Part shown: positions 49,093-57,715 of the stretch, piece after piece | Numbering within the stretch: position 1 is the first letter of the stretch | Layout of the letters: each line of letters starts with the position of its first letter | DNA from: Arthrobacter sp. Soil764 | GTDB taxonomy: Bacteria > Actinomycetota > Actinomycetes > Actinomycetales > Micrococcaceae | DNA length: 64,000 bases | Direction: 5' to 3' | NCBI RefSeq assembly: GCF_001428075.1 | Contig: NZ_LMSI01000021.1 | Span: forward strand, 103,233-167,232 | Notes under the pieces: model-generated | The model's database searches: none | Told to the model about the DNA's origin: nothing | Seen by the model: only the letters and a program-made list of their open reading frames with translations | Translations under genes and position numbers: made by a program

Positions 49093-51081
49093 CTAGCCGG
49101 CGGCGGTGAGGAACTGCTTCAGCAGGGGACCGGAGGTGGTGGCGCCCAGGCCGCCGTCCTCCACGAAGACAGCCACGGCCAGGTCACCGTGGACCGCCAC
49201 GATCCAGGCGTGGGTCTTTGGCGGATTCTCGGTGCCGAACTCAGCGGTTCCGGTCTTCGCCCCCACTGGCGCCCCGGGAACGCTGGAGAGGAAGCCTGCG
49301 TGGCCTGACGTGACGACGGCACGCATCATGTCTGCCAGCGACGCCGCCTCTGCGGCCGTGATCGGCTTCTCAGAGGCCGTGGAGGGTGCCTCGGCCGTGG
49401 CGGTGGCGGACGGTGCGGCGGCGGGAGCAGTGGAGCCGGCCGTGGTTCCGGCAGCCGGCGCCCCGGCGTCGGCGTTGAGGACCAGTTGCGCGGAGACGGG
49501 GGCGCCCTTGGCCACCGAGCCCGCCATGATGGCCGCGGCCAGGGGCGAGAGCAGTACCTTGCCCTGGCCGATCATGGACGCTGCGTGTTCGGTGCCTTGG
49601 GCCTGCCCCGGAACGGAACCGAGAAAGGCTTCGGCGCCGAGTTTCGGCGCCTCGACCGCAACACCCATGGATGTGGCAGCGGCTTCAAGCTGGCCCTGCG
49701 ACACCGCGTCCCGCTGGGAAATGAAGGCCGTGTTGCAGGAGTGCGCAAAGGCGTCCCGCAGGGTCACTGCCCCCAGGGAGGTCTCCGGGTACCCTTCGGA
49801 GTTCTTGAAGGTCCGCCCGTCCACGGTGAGCGTGGGGGTGCACTGGACCGTGGAGTCCGGCGTCATCCCGTTGCGAAACATGGCCAGTGAATCCACCATC
49901 TTGAAGATGGAACCCGGCGCGTACTGCCCCAGCATGGCGGTGTTGTAGCCGTTGCTGCCCGGTCCGGAAGCCGCTGCCAGCACGGCGCCGGTGGAAGGCC
50001 GAAGGGCCACGATGGCTGAGGCCGGCCCCACTCCCTCCAGGGTGCTCTCGGCCAAGGTCTGCAGCCGCGGATCAAGGGTGGTCTTCAGCGGCGTCCCGGG
50101 CTTGGGTTCCACCTGGAAGAGGACGCGGCGGGGGTCGGTGCCGGCGGATTGGATTTGTTCGCGCGTGAGGTCGGCGCGTTGGGCACGGATGACCACGGCG
50201 TCTGATCCGCGGAGCTGTTCGTCGTATTGCTGCTGGAGCCCGCCGATACCCGTGACATCACCGGGAGCCAGGCCACCATCCGAAGCTTCGATCTGTTCGG
50301 CGGTGGCTTCCCCCACCGAACCGAGCACGGCACGGGCAAAGGTCCTGCTCGGAGCCAGGGGAATCGATGCCGGGATGCCCCGCGCGCCCGGGATGGCGCT
50401 GATCTGCTCATCGGAGACGGTCCGGCCTTCCTGACGGAGGGTGATGGCGCGAACAAAGGCCTGGGCACCGGCCGCCTTGACCTGCTGCACGTAGGCGGCA
50501 GGATCCACCCCTACAAGGGCCGCCAGTTTTCCGGCGGAATCGGCAGGGTCCGCGCCGCCCAGTTGGGGCTTGTCGATGCCCACGTCCACCACGGGACGGT
50601 AGGTCACCAGCGGGACGTCCCCGGCGCCAAGGATGTCGGCACGCTGGGGCGACTGGGATCCCTTGGTCACAATTTCGCTGTCCCCGAGGCCAGGCGCCAG
50701 GAGGCCCGGATTCCAGACGGTGAGCCATTTGTCGCCGGACTTCTTGAAGTTTGCCGGGATGGTGTACTTCCACTCAGCGTCGCCGAACTTCCAGGTGTAG
50801 TCCAACGGTGCGGAGGCCTTGTCGCCATCCAGCGTGAGTCCGCCCGCCTGGACCTCGGGCTTTTGCGGATCCAGGGCCGCGAAGACCTGGTGCAGCTGGT
50901 CGTTGGCTGCGGCGGCGTCCTTGCCGTCAAACGCAACCGATCCCACGTCCAGGGCCGAGACTGCCTTGGCCAGCTGTTGTGCCGCGGCTTCGGCTCCGGA
51001 CTTTCCGTCGTCGCAGGCCACCAGCGACGTGCCCAGAATGAGCGCAGCTATGGCAAGCGAAAGTTTTGTTGATTTCCCCAT
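49093..51081 (-). CDS. Lipoprotein class B penicillin-binding protein (MecA_N type)
   Basis: The 662-residue protein has a lipobox (SLVAC, near residue 23), an NTF2-like MecA_N domain (about 30-150), a dimerisation region and a transpeptidase domain with the three active-site motifs: S-x-x-K in PGSIFKM (near 390), SCN in HSCNTAF (near 447) and KTG in GAKTGTAEF (near 608). It cross-links peptidoglycan outside the membrane. A 45-residue Ala/Pro/Thr-rich insert lies between SCN and KTG (after LVLNADAGAPAAG). ATG 51081 is taken because it gives the lipoprotein signal; the frame continues upstream without features. Confidence 0.92.
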   Translation of the reverse strand: MGKSTKLSLAIAALILGTSLVACDDGKSGAEAAAQQLAKAVSALDVGSVAFDGKDAAAANDQLHQVFAALDPQKPEVQAGGLTLDGDKASAPLDYTWKFGDAEWKYTIPANFKKSGDKWLTVWNPGLLAPGLGDSEIVTKGSQSPQRADILGAGDVPLVTYRPVVDVGIDKPQLGGADPADSAGKLAALVGVDPAAYVQQVKAAGAQAFVRAITLRQEGRTVSDEQISAIPGARGIPASIPLAPSRTFARAVLGSVGEATAEQIEASDGGLAPGDVTGIGGLQQQYDEQLRGSDAVVIRAQRADLTREQIQSAGTDPRRVLFQVEPKPGTPLKTTLDPRLQTLAESTLEGVGPASAIVALRPSTGAVLAAASGPGSNGYNTAMLGQYAPGSIFKMVDSLAMFRNGMTPDSTVQCTPTLTVDGRTFKNSEGYPETSLGAVTLRDAFAHSCNTAFISQRDAVSQGQLEAAATSMGVAVEAPKLGAEAFLGSVPGQAQGTEHAASMIGQGKVLLSPLAAAIMAGSVAKGAPVSAQLVLNADAGAPAAGTTAGSTAPAAAPSATATAEAPSTASEKPITAAEAASLADMMRAVVTSGHAGFLSSVPGAPVGAKTGTAEFGTENPPKTHAWIVAVHGDLAVAVFVEDGGLGATTSGPLLKQFLTAAG

Positions 51082-51150
51082 GGCGCCATTATCCCCCGGG
51101 CCGGACGCCAAGCACGCCACCGGTGTCTTCTGCCCTTGCCGCTTCGGAGC

Positions 51151-52590
51151 CTAGAGACCCAGGTCCGGCACCGGCAGTTTGAAGACATCCTTCAAGGCGT
51201 GCTTTGCGGCGTGCATCCCGGGCATGCCCGTGACCCCTGGACCCGGCGGTGTCGACGACGAACACAGGTAGACGCCCAGCAGCGGCGTCCGCCAGGGGAC
51301 CGGGGACACTACCGGCTTCTGGACAAGGCCACGGACGTCCATGATGCCGGCGCTGAAATCGCCACCAATGTAGTTGCGGTTGTACTGGGCCAACTCCGCC
51401 GCGGTGATGGCATGTGATTCCACCACCAGGTCGCGGAAGCCCGGAGCGAACCGTTCCAGCTGGGCCGCAACCTGGTTGGTCATGTCCTTCGTGGAGCCGG
51501 AGGGAACATGGCAGTACGTCCACAGTGTGTGCCGGCCTGCCGGCGCGCGGTGGGGGTCGAAGCGGGACGGTTGGGCCACGAGCACATAGGGCCGTTCAGG
51601 GTGCCGTCCCGCGCTTACCTCGTTCTCCGAGCGCGCCTGCTCGGCCCGCGTGCCGCCCACGTGCACCGTGCCGGCGTCGGAAAGTCCGCTGGCCTGCCAT
51701 GGCACCGGCCCGGACAGGATGAAGTCAACCTTGCACGAGCCATTGCCGTAGCGGAAGCGTTCAAGGGCGCGCCGGTAGCGTCGGGGAAGTGAGGGGCCTG
51801 CCATGTCCAGCAGCCCCCTGGGTGCCACGTCCAGCAACGTTGCGCGGGTGGCAGGAAGCTGCTCCAACCGGTCTATGGGGGTTCCGGTGTGGATGAAGCC
51901 CCCGTGGGCGCGGATGTCGTCCGCGAGTGCTGCCGCTATGGAGGCGGAACCGCCGCGCGGGATGGGCCACCCGCCGGCGTGCCCCAGGGCGCCGAGCATC
52001 AGCCCGGCTCCCGAGGCCGCCAGGGACGGCAAATGGGAAACGGCGTGGGCGGCCACCCCACTCAGGAGGGCGGGCGCCAGGTCCTCCCGGAACCGAAGGT
52101 TCCACAGCCCGGTCCCCTGTTCCAGGGTCCGCAGTCCGTAGACGCCGGCCACCAGCGGGTTCCGGGGGATCCGGAGGAGCTGGTTTTGGGTGAAGTCCAT
52201 GACGTCGTCAATATGGCGTACCAGCGGTTCCATGAGCCGCCGGTACGCGGGCCCGTCCTGGCCCAGTCCCTCGACCGTCCGGTCCATCGATTTGTAGGCC
52301 AGGGCTGCCCGGCCGCCTTCCAGCGGTGAACCGAAGGACACGTCCGGGGTGATGAGGTCCACCCTGCGGGGCAGCTCGAATGCCCGGAAGAACGGGGAGG
52401 CCAGGGCCATTGGATGCACTGCGGAGCAGACATCGTGGAAATACCCGGGCTGCATCAACTCCGTGGTCCGCGTTCCGCCGCCAATCTTTGCTGCTGCTTC
52501 GAAGACCTCCACAGAAAGTCCGGCCCGCGCCATGACCGCAGCTGCCGAGAGTCCGTTCGGGCCCGAGCCCACTACCGCCACGTCAGGCAC
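51151..52590 (-). CDS. FAD-dependent oxidoreductase, phytoene-desaturase-like
   Basis: A 479-residue protein with the N-terminal dinucleotide fold VAVVGSGPNGLSAAAVMARAG and GGGTRT, and the C-terminal FAD-contacting YLCSSSTPPGPGVTGMPG. This matches the carotenoid desaturase/isomerase-like family, including retinol saturase and PYROXD2-like proteins. No carotenoid gene is nearby, so the substrate is unknown. GTG 52590 follows AAGGAGGGG; it overlaps the upstream membrane glycosyltransferase gene by eight bases. Confidence 0.88.
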   Translation of the reverse strand: MPDVAVVGSGPNGLSAAAVMARAGLSVEVFEAAAKIGGGTRTTELMQPGYFHDVCSAVHPMALASPFFRAFELPRRVDLITPDVSFGSPLEGGRAALAYKSMDRTVEGLGQDGPAYRRLMEPLVRHIDDVMDFTQNQLLRIPRNPLVAGVYGLRTLEQGTGLWNLRFREDLAPALLSGVAAHAVSHLPSLAASGAGLMLGALGHAGGWPIPRGGSASIAAALADDIRAHGGFIHTGTPIDRLEQLPATRATLLDVAPRGLLDMAGPSLPRRYRRALERFRYGNGSCKVDFILSGPVPWQASGLSDAGTVHVGGTRAEQARSENEVSAGRHPERPYVLVAQPSRFDPHRAPAGRHTLWTYCHVPSGSTKDMTNQVAAQLERFAPGFRDLVVESHAITAAELAQYNRNYIGGDFSAGIMDVRGLVQKPVVSPVPWRTPLLGVYLCSSSTPPGPGVTGMPGMHAAKHALKDVFKLPVPDLGL

Positions 52591-54043
52591 GGGTCCCCTC
52601 CTTCGAAGTGCGGAATGAGGCCCGGCGCAGTGGCTTAAGCCGGATCCGGTCCCGTGCGTTGGCGAACGGCCCACCGTGCGGATCGTCGAGGTGGTGGCGG
52701 CGGATGGGATCGTACGTGGGGTCGTAGATGTCCCACACGACACGTGCCATCAGGTACGCCACCGCGGCCATGTGCGCGGCGACAGCCAGGACGTAGTAGG
52801 GCATGTCCAGGTTGTGCTGGGAGGAACCTGCGCTGGTCACCTGTCCAAGGTACATCCAGATCGCGGCCCAATGCAGGGCTTCGATGCCCTGCCAGACAAG
52901 GAAGTCGCGCCACCGTGGCCTGGCCAGGGCCAGCAGCGGAATGAGCCACACCACATACTGGGGCGAATAGACCTTGCCGGTGAGGATGAAGGCCGCGACG
53001 ATCAGGAACACCAGCTGCGCCAGGCGGGGGCGGCGGGGAGCGGTGAGGGCAACAGCGGCAATGCCTGCGCAGGCCACGGCAAAGAACCCGGCGGACAGTA
53101 TGCTGACGGGGCCGGCGCCAAGCCCGGACCAGCCCAGTCGGTCCGCCACCAGGTTGTAGGCGAACCAGGCTGAACTGTATCCGGCGCCGCGGTCTGCGCT
53201 GTACTGGAAGAAATAGGCCCAGCCGGCAGGGTTGGCGGCGGCAAAGGGGAGATTGACCAGGACCCACGTTGCGGCCGCGCTGCCACCGGTCACCAACAGC
53301 GGTCGCCACCGTCCCGTGCGCACGGCAAGCAGCAGGATGGCCCCCAGCACCAGGAGCGGATACAGCTTGGTGGCAGTGGCGAGGCCAATCATGACCCCGG
53401 CGGGGACCAGCCGCTGCCGGGCGAAAAAGTACATCCCGAATGCCAGCAGGCACGCAGCCCAGAGGTCCCAGTTGATGGTTCCGGCCAGGACGATCCCCGG
53501 GGCCACTGCCACCATAGCGGCATCCCAGGGCCTGCGGCCGGGCATGCGGGCAATCACCAGCACGGTGGCCATGGCCACCGCCGCGAGCAGCACGGCATTG
53601 ATGTCAAAGTAGCCCAGGGCCCGCGCACTGGCCTCTCCACCGGGCACCAGCCAGGCCGTCACCCCCGCGATCAAGCCGAGGAGCACCGGGTATTCGAACT
53701 GGCTGCCGCTGCCCAGGATGGGAAAGATACCCTCCGCCATGCCGCGGTTCCGGAACAGTTCGGGGAAATCCGAATAGCAGGTGGCATAGAACTGCGTGGG
53801 GGTTTCCCAGCCGTTGGCCCTGCAATACCCTTTCAGCAGGATCCCCACCAGGGCTGCCAGCGCCGTGAGGACAATGAGCACCCGTTGCACCGAGTAGACA
53901 CCGGGGGAGACCACCCCGGGATCCGACCTGCTACCCAGTGGGCCGCCGATCACCTCGGTGAATTTCTGCAACAGTGCATCGCTGCGGCTGGGCACCACGA
54001 TTCGGGGCCGTCGTCCACCGTCCGGCGCCTTGGTCTCGTGCAT
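52583..54043 (-). CDS. GT87/DUF2029-like membrane glycosyltransferase
   Basis: The 486-residue protein has a hydrophilic N-terminus and about ten membrane segments. The first outer loop (NGWETPTQFYATCYSDFPELF) carries the Asp residues expected of GT-C enzymes, followed by GGSGSQFEYPVLLGLI-like sequence and later VYSPQYVVWLIPLLALARP, typical of the DUF2029/GT87 family of polyprenyl-phosphate-mannose-dependent transferases. It likely adds mannose or arabinose to a cell envelope glycan. The C-terminus is long and polar with IYDPTYDPIRRHHLDDP. Confidence 0.85.
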   Translation of the reverse strand: MHETKAPDGGRRPRIVVPSRSDALLQKFTEVIGGPLGSRSDPGVVSPGVYSVQRVLIVLTALAALVGILLKGYCRANGWETPTQFYATCYSDFPELFRNRGMAEGIFPILGSGSQFEYPVLLGLIAGVTAWLVPGGEASARALGYFDINAVLLAAVAMATVLVIARMPGRRPWDAAMVAVAPGIVLAGTINWDLWAACLLAFGMYFFARQRLVPAGVMIGLATATKLYPLLVLGAILLLAVRTGRWRPLLVTGGSAAATWVLVNLPFAAANPAGWAYFFQYSADRGAGYSSAWFAYNLVADRLGWSGLGAGPVSILSAGFFAVACAGIAAVALTAPRRPRLAQLVFLIVAAFILTGKVYSPQYVVWLIPLLALARPRWRDFLVWQGIEALHWAAIWMYLGQVTSAGSSQHNLDMPYYVLAVAAHMAAVAYLMARVVWDIYDPTYDPIRRHHLDDPHGGPFANARDRIRLKPLRRASFRTSKEGTRA

Positions 54044-54058
54044 GGCATCGAGCTTACA

Positions 54059-54089
54059 GCCGGCCCCGTCCCGCGGGATCGGGGCCGGC
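54059..54089 (-). terminator. GC-rich hairpin after a tiny open frame
   Basis: Ten-base arms GCCGGCCCCG (54059-54068) and CGGGGCCGGC (54080-54089) are perfectly complementary. It stands 3 bases past the stop of the 42-residue frame and before the membrane glycosyltransferase gene. Confidence 0.7.
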
Positions 54090-54091
54090 CG

Positions 54092-54220
54092 TCAGCGCAG
54101 GCCGCCCAGCTGCTGGTGCATGAGCACGAAAACGTCGTTCCTGTGCTGTTCCAGCAGGGCCGTGTTCAGGGAACTGCGGCGCTGCAGGGGGCGGGACAGG
54201 AGCCCCATGATTTTTTGCAT
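54092..54220 (-). CDS. Possible 42-residue small protein
   Basis: An ATG at 54220 follows AAAGGAGGT (54231-54239) with a 10-base gap, one of the best Shine-Dalgarno sequences in the window. The product begins MQKIMGLLSRPLQRRSS and ends QQLGGLR; it is basic, Leu-rich and could form an amphipathic helix. Third codon positions are GC-rich, as in real genes here. A hairpin follows the stop. TTGTTA (54266-54271) and TATTAC (54244-54249) with 16 bases between could be its promoter. No family is recognised. Confidence 0.5.
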   Translation of the reverse strand: MQKIMGLLSRPLQRRSSLNTALLEQHRNDVFVLMHQQLGGLR

Positions 54221-54575
54221 CAAGGGAGCCACCTCCTTTCTCTGTAATATGGCCGAAAAAGCGCATAACAAATTAGCGCCGCATAACGCAGCGCAAAAGC
54301 GGCGCGAATCAGGGCGCAGAAAAACCCATTGATGGGATTAGCGGGAATTGCGCGATAGGCACAATTATGAGGCGGAGCACCGCGAGCTAAGGGCGAAGCG
54401 CGACCCCGGGACAGAGTTCTGACGAACCCGGGATTATGCGCCTGCGCAGCGGGTGCCGGGCCAGCCGCATTTGCGGAAAACCAGCCGAAAACTCAGCGGG
54501 GCAGCCTGGCAGTCCTGCCAAAACGCATTCCCGGCCCGGGCCGCGCGGAGCGGGTGTCCGGGAAGCCAGCGCCTC
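54221..54575 (-). other. Weakly coding gap between two tiny frames
   Basis: No gene is seen. The segment 54255-54310 repeats GCGCATAAC and GCGC words (GCGCATAAC at 54261, GCCGCATAAC at 54281). Further on it is GC-rich with no conserved-looking frame. Confidence 0.5.
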
Positions 54576-54710
54576 TTAGCGGCGTCGCAGCAGGCCCGGG
54601 AGGGCCGCCGCCCGGCGGAAACCGGAGTTGACCGAAGCCACGCATGCGTCATCAGCAAAGGCCGGGAATGCATTGATGGGGGCATTCCATTCGCCAGTCA
54701 AAGTCATCAT
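54576..54710 (-). CDS. Possible 44-residue small protein
   Basis: ATG 54710 (with a second ATG next to it) follows AAAGGAGGTT (54717-54726), again an almost perfect Shine-Dalgarno sequence, 8 bases from AGGAGG. The product begins MMTLTGEWNAPINAF and ends LPGLLRRR. It contains one Cys and an Ala/Arg-rich end. It is not similar to anything I recognise and its codon use is less typical than that of the other tiny frame, so it is less certain. Confidence 0.4.
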   Translation of the reverse strand: MMTLTGEWNAPINAFPAFADDACVASVNSGFRRAAALPGLLRRR

Positions 54711-54865
54711 TATCCCAACCTCCTTTTCTGCCGTCCGCTGCGTGGGGTGCAATGCGGTCTATGACCCTGGCAGATGGCCGCGGGGTCAGGAATAAAGGTA
54801 CCCCAGGATTCCAGGGAAGACCAGCAATTCCAGGGAAAAGGAGAAAACTTTTTGAATAAGGGGGA

Positions 54866-55450
54866 TTAGAGGCCCCAGCGCACAATAGCGGGGGTCTTTT
54901 TATCCCAGCCAAGCGTGCAGACTTTCGCCGTGCCGAGAATGAAATGCCGGCCTTCGGTGGGCGGCAATTCCAGCCAGCGCGCCGTGAGGATACGGGAGAA
55001 GTGTCCGTGCGCCACGATCAGCACGTTGTCCATCCCGGATTCCAGGATCCGGCCGATGATCTTGTCCGCCCGCGCCGCCACCTCGTCGAGCGTCTCACCG
55101 TTGGGCACGCCATGTGTCCAGATCAGGTAGTCGGGATTGTCCTTGCGGATCAGGTCCGAGCTGATCCCCTCGTAATCGCCGTAGTTCCATTCGACGGCCA
55201 GCGGTTCATGCCGGGCATCGGGGAAGCCGGCGAGTTCGGCCGTCCGCCGAGCCCGACGGAGCGGTGAGGTGAGCACCAGGTCGAAGTCGACGCCGTCCAG
55301 CACCTTGCGGGCCTCCACCGCCTGCTGCTCGCCTTCCACCGTCAGGGGAAGGTCCGTCAGGCCGGTGTACTGCCCGCTCTTGGACCATTCGGTTTCGCCG
55401 TGCCGGAGGATCCAGAGCTGGGGGCGCGGGGCAAAGGCGGGGTTGGTCAC
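54866..55450 (-). CDS. Histidine phosphatase family protein (phosphoglycerate mutase-like)
   Basis: A 194-residue protein with the phosphate-accepting RHGE at 16-19 (ILRHGETEW), TSPLRRARRTAEL, the acid in EWNYGDYEG and the second catalytic His in VAHGHFSR. It belongs to the branch-1 phosphatases; it may be a broad phosphatase rather than a glycolytic mutase. GTG 55450 overlaps the stop of cca by four bases (GTGA), so the pair is translationally coupled. Confidence 0.92.
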   Translation of the reverse strand: MTNPAFAPRPQLWILRHGETEWSKSGQYTGLTDLPLTVEGEQQAVEARKVLDGVDFDLVLTSPLRRARRTAELAGFPDARHEPLAVEWNYGDYEGISSDLIRKDNPDYLIWTHGVPNGETLDEVAARADKIIGRILESGMDNVLIVAHGHFSRILTARWLELPPTEGRHFILGTAKVCTLGWDKKTPAIVRWGL

Positions 55451-56955
55451 TTGGACTCCTCAACGGGGGAAGGTTCGACGACGGCGGGAGAGGCTTCGGG
55501 GCCCTGTGCGGCAGGTGCGGATTCAGGCTGTTCGCCCCACCAGCGGAGCAGCCGCGCCTCGGCTTCTTCGGTGGGCAGTGGTCCGTATTCCATCCGTTCA
55601 TTCAGGAGGAACTTGTAGGCGCGGCCCACCACCGGCCCCGGCTTGATGTCCAGCAGGGCCATGATCCGGGCTCCGTCCAGGTCCGGGCGCACCGCGTCCA
55701 AAGACTCCTGTTCGCGGAGGGCCGCAATTCTGGCCTCGAGGTCGTCATAGGCGAAGGCCAAACGCTCGGCTTTGCGCTGGTTCCGGGTGGTGACGTCGGA
55801 GCGGGTCAGGCGGTGCAGCCGTTCCAGCAGGGGACCGGCGTCGGTCACATACCTGCGGACGGCGGAATCGCTCCAGCCCGCATCGCCGTAGCCGTAGAAG
55901 CGCATATGGAGTTCCACCAACCGTGCAACGGCCTTGATGGTGTCATTGTCGAACCGCAGCGCCTTCATCCTCTTGCTGGTGAGCTTGGCACCCACCATGT
56001 CGTGGTGACGGAAGCTGACCGCGCCGCCCGGTTCGAAGCGGCGCGTCGCCGGCTTTCCGACGTCGTGCATTAATGCGGCGAAACGCAGCACGAAGTCCGG
56101 GCCGGGCACGGGCCCCTCCGCGTCGGTTTCAAGCTCTGCCGCCTGTTCCAGGACCTGGAGGGAGTGCTGGTAGACGTCCTTGTGCCGGTGGTGCTCATCG
56201 GATTCGAGCCGGAGGGCGGAAACCTCGGGCAGCACATGCTCAGCCAGCCCGGTGTCCACAAGCAGGTCAATCCCCACGCGTGGCCGGGCTCCGCAAACCA
56301 GCTTGACCAGTTCATCCCGCACGCGCTCGGCGGAAATGATCCTGATCCGGTCCGCCATGCCCGTCATGGCCTCCCGGACGTCGTCGGAGACCGAAACTCC
56401 CAGCTGCGCGGCGAACCTGGCGGCCCGCATCATCCGGAGAGGGTCATCGGAGAAGGACGCTTCCGGCGCGCCCGGGGTAGCCAGCACGGAGGCGTGGAGG
56501 TCGCGGACGCCGCCGAAGGGGTCCACCAGCTCCATGGAAGGCAGCTTCAAGGCCATGGCGTTAATGGTGAAGTCGCGGCGCAGCAGGTCATCGGTCAGGG
56601 AGGAACCGAAGGCCACCACGGGCTTGCGGGAGTCGGGATCGTACGCCTCGGCCCGGTAGGTGGTGATTTCGATCTGGAAGCCGGCCTTACGCATGCCGAT
56701 GGTGCCGAAGGCCCGGCCGATCTCCCAGAAGTTGTCCGCCCACTTCTTGATCAGCGCCACGGTCTGGTCCGGGGTGGCATCGGTGGTGAAGTCCAAGTCG
56801 GGGGAGGTCCGGCCAAGGAACAGGTCGCGCACCGGACCGCCCACCAGGGACAACTCGTGGCCGGCGTCCACGAAGCGCTGCCCGAGCTCCAGGACCACCG
56901 GGTCCACCTTGAAGTCGACAGTGTGGGAATCAATCTTGTGATGTGCGTGCGACAT
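55447..56955 (-). CDS. cca: CCA tRNA nucleotidyltransferase
   Basis: The 502-residue class II enzyme has the signature LVGGPVRDLFLGR with the metal-binding D-x-D in SPDLDFTTD, the ERxxxE-type motif in SAERVRDELVKL, and an HD domain (LMHDVGKPATRR). It adds or repairs the CCA end of tRNA. ATG 56955 has AAGGA 5 bases upstream. The C-terminus carries a long Ala/Pro/Glu-rich tail. It is divergent from the NUDIX gene, the usual arrangement in this group of actinobacteria. Confidence 0.95.
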   Translation of the reverse strand: MSHAHHKIDSHTVDFKVDPVVLELGQRFVDAGHELSLVGGPVRDLFLGRTSPDLDFTTDATPDQTVALIKKWADNFWEIGRAFGTIGMRKAGFQIEITTYRAEAYDPDSRKPVVAFGSSLTDDLLRRDFTINAMALKLPSMELVDPFGGVRDLHASVLATPGAPEASFSDDPLRMMRAARFAAQLGVSVSDDVREAMTGMADRIRIISAERVRDELVKLVCGARPRVGIDLLVDTGLAEHVLPEVSALRLESDEHHRHKDVYQHSLQVLEQAAELETDAEGPVPGPDFVLRFAALMHDVGKPATRRFEPGGAVSFRHHDMVGAKLTSKRMKALRFDNDTIKAVARLVELHMRFYGYGDAGWSDSAVRRYVTDAGPLLERLHRLTRSDVTTRNQRKAERLAFAYDDLEARIAALREQESLDAVRPDLDGARIMALLDIKPGPVVGRAYKFLLNERMEYGPLPTEEAEARLLRWWGEQPESAPAAQGPEASPAVVEPSPVEESK

Positions 56956-57115
56956 AGTTCCTTAAGCTTGGCAGAAACCAGCGCCGCGGCAGTCCAAAAA
57001 AGCGTCACGATCCGCGCGGATTGAGGTTCCCTGCCGGAAAGTGCGTCATATCCCGTCCATGTTGGTGTCATGTTCCGGTCATCACGGGAGGGCAACAGTC
57101 GTTAGAGTGGACTCC

Positions 57116-57664
57116 ATGGCCCATCCAGTACCGAGCGCTCCCGGCAGGAGGACGAACGCACCATTGCCGTCGGCAATCGGGGCGCACGTTGCCCCTGCCC
57201 AGCAGTCGGCACCGGCGTCGCTGCCCACGGTGGAGGAAGTTTCGGCCGGCGGCGTTGTGGTGGATACGTCCGACGCCGAATTGAGGGTTGCGATCATCGC
57301 CCGCCTTAACAGGGGCGGACGGCTCGAGTGGTGCCTGCCCAAGGGGCATCCGGAGGGCAAGGAAAACAACGAAGAGGCCGCGGTCCGGGAAATTGCCGAG
57401 GAGACCGGCATCGAGGGCACCATCCTGGCGCCGCTTGGCAGTATCGACTACTGGTTCACCGTCAGCGGGCACCGGGTCCACAAGACCGTGCACCATTACC
57501 TCCTGCGTGCCACGGGCGGCGAACTCACCATCGAGAACGATCCCGACCAGGAAGCCGTGGATGTGGCGTGGGTGCCCATCCAGGAACTTGCGCGGAAGCT
57601 GTCCTTCCCCAACGAACGCCGCATCGCCGACCTCGCCCGCGAGGTCCTGCCCGGGCACCTCTAA
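57116..57664 (+). CDS. NUDIX hydrolase
   Basis: The 182-residue protein has a variable N-terminus of about 45 residues and a NUDIX domain with the box G-x5-E-x7-REIAEETGI (GHPEGKENNEEAAVREIAEE). It cleaves nucleoside diphosphates linked to another group. ATG 57116 and the in-frame GTG at 57107 are both possible starts. It lies in the conserved order cca / NUDIX / murJ, and shares its strand with murJ, 51 bases further on. Confidence 0.92.
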   Translation: MAHPVPSAPGRRTNAPLPSAIGAHVAPAQQSAPASLPTVEEVSAGGVVVDTSDAELRVAIIARLNRGGRLEWCLPKGHPEGKENNEEAAVREIAEETGIEGTILAPLGSIDYWFTVSGHRVHKTVHHYLLRATGGELTIENDPDQEAVDVAWVPIQELARKLSFPNERRIADLAREVLPGHL

Positions 57665-57715
57665 GCCCGGACGCCGCCGTCGCCATTGCGGCGTTAAGTG
57701 CCGGTGGGTGAGACG

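Noticed and set aside
54054..54266. A 70-codon minus-strand frame overlapping the 42-residue frame
   Set aside because: Its start lacks a ribosome binding site and its sequence is Pro/Ala/Arg low complexity, while the overlapping shorter frame has a strong one.
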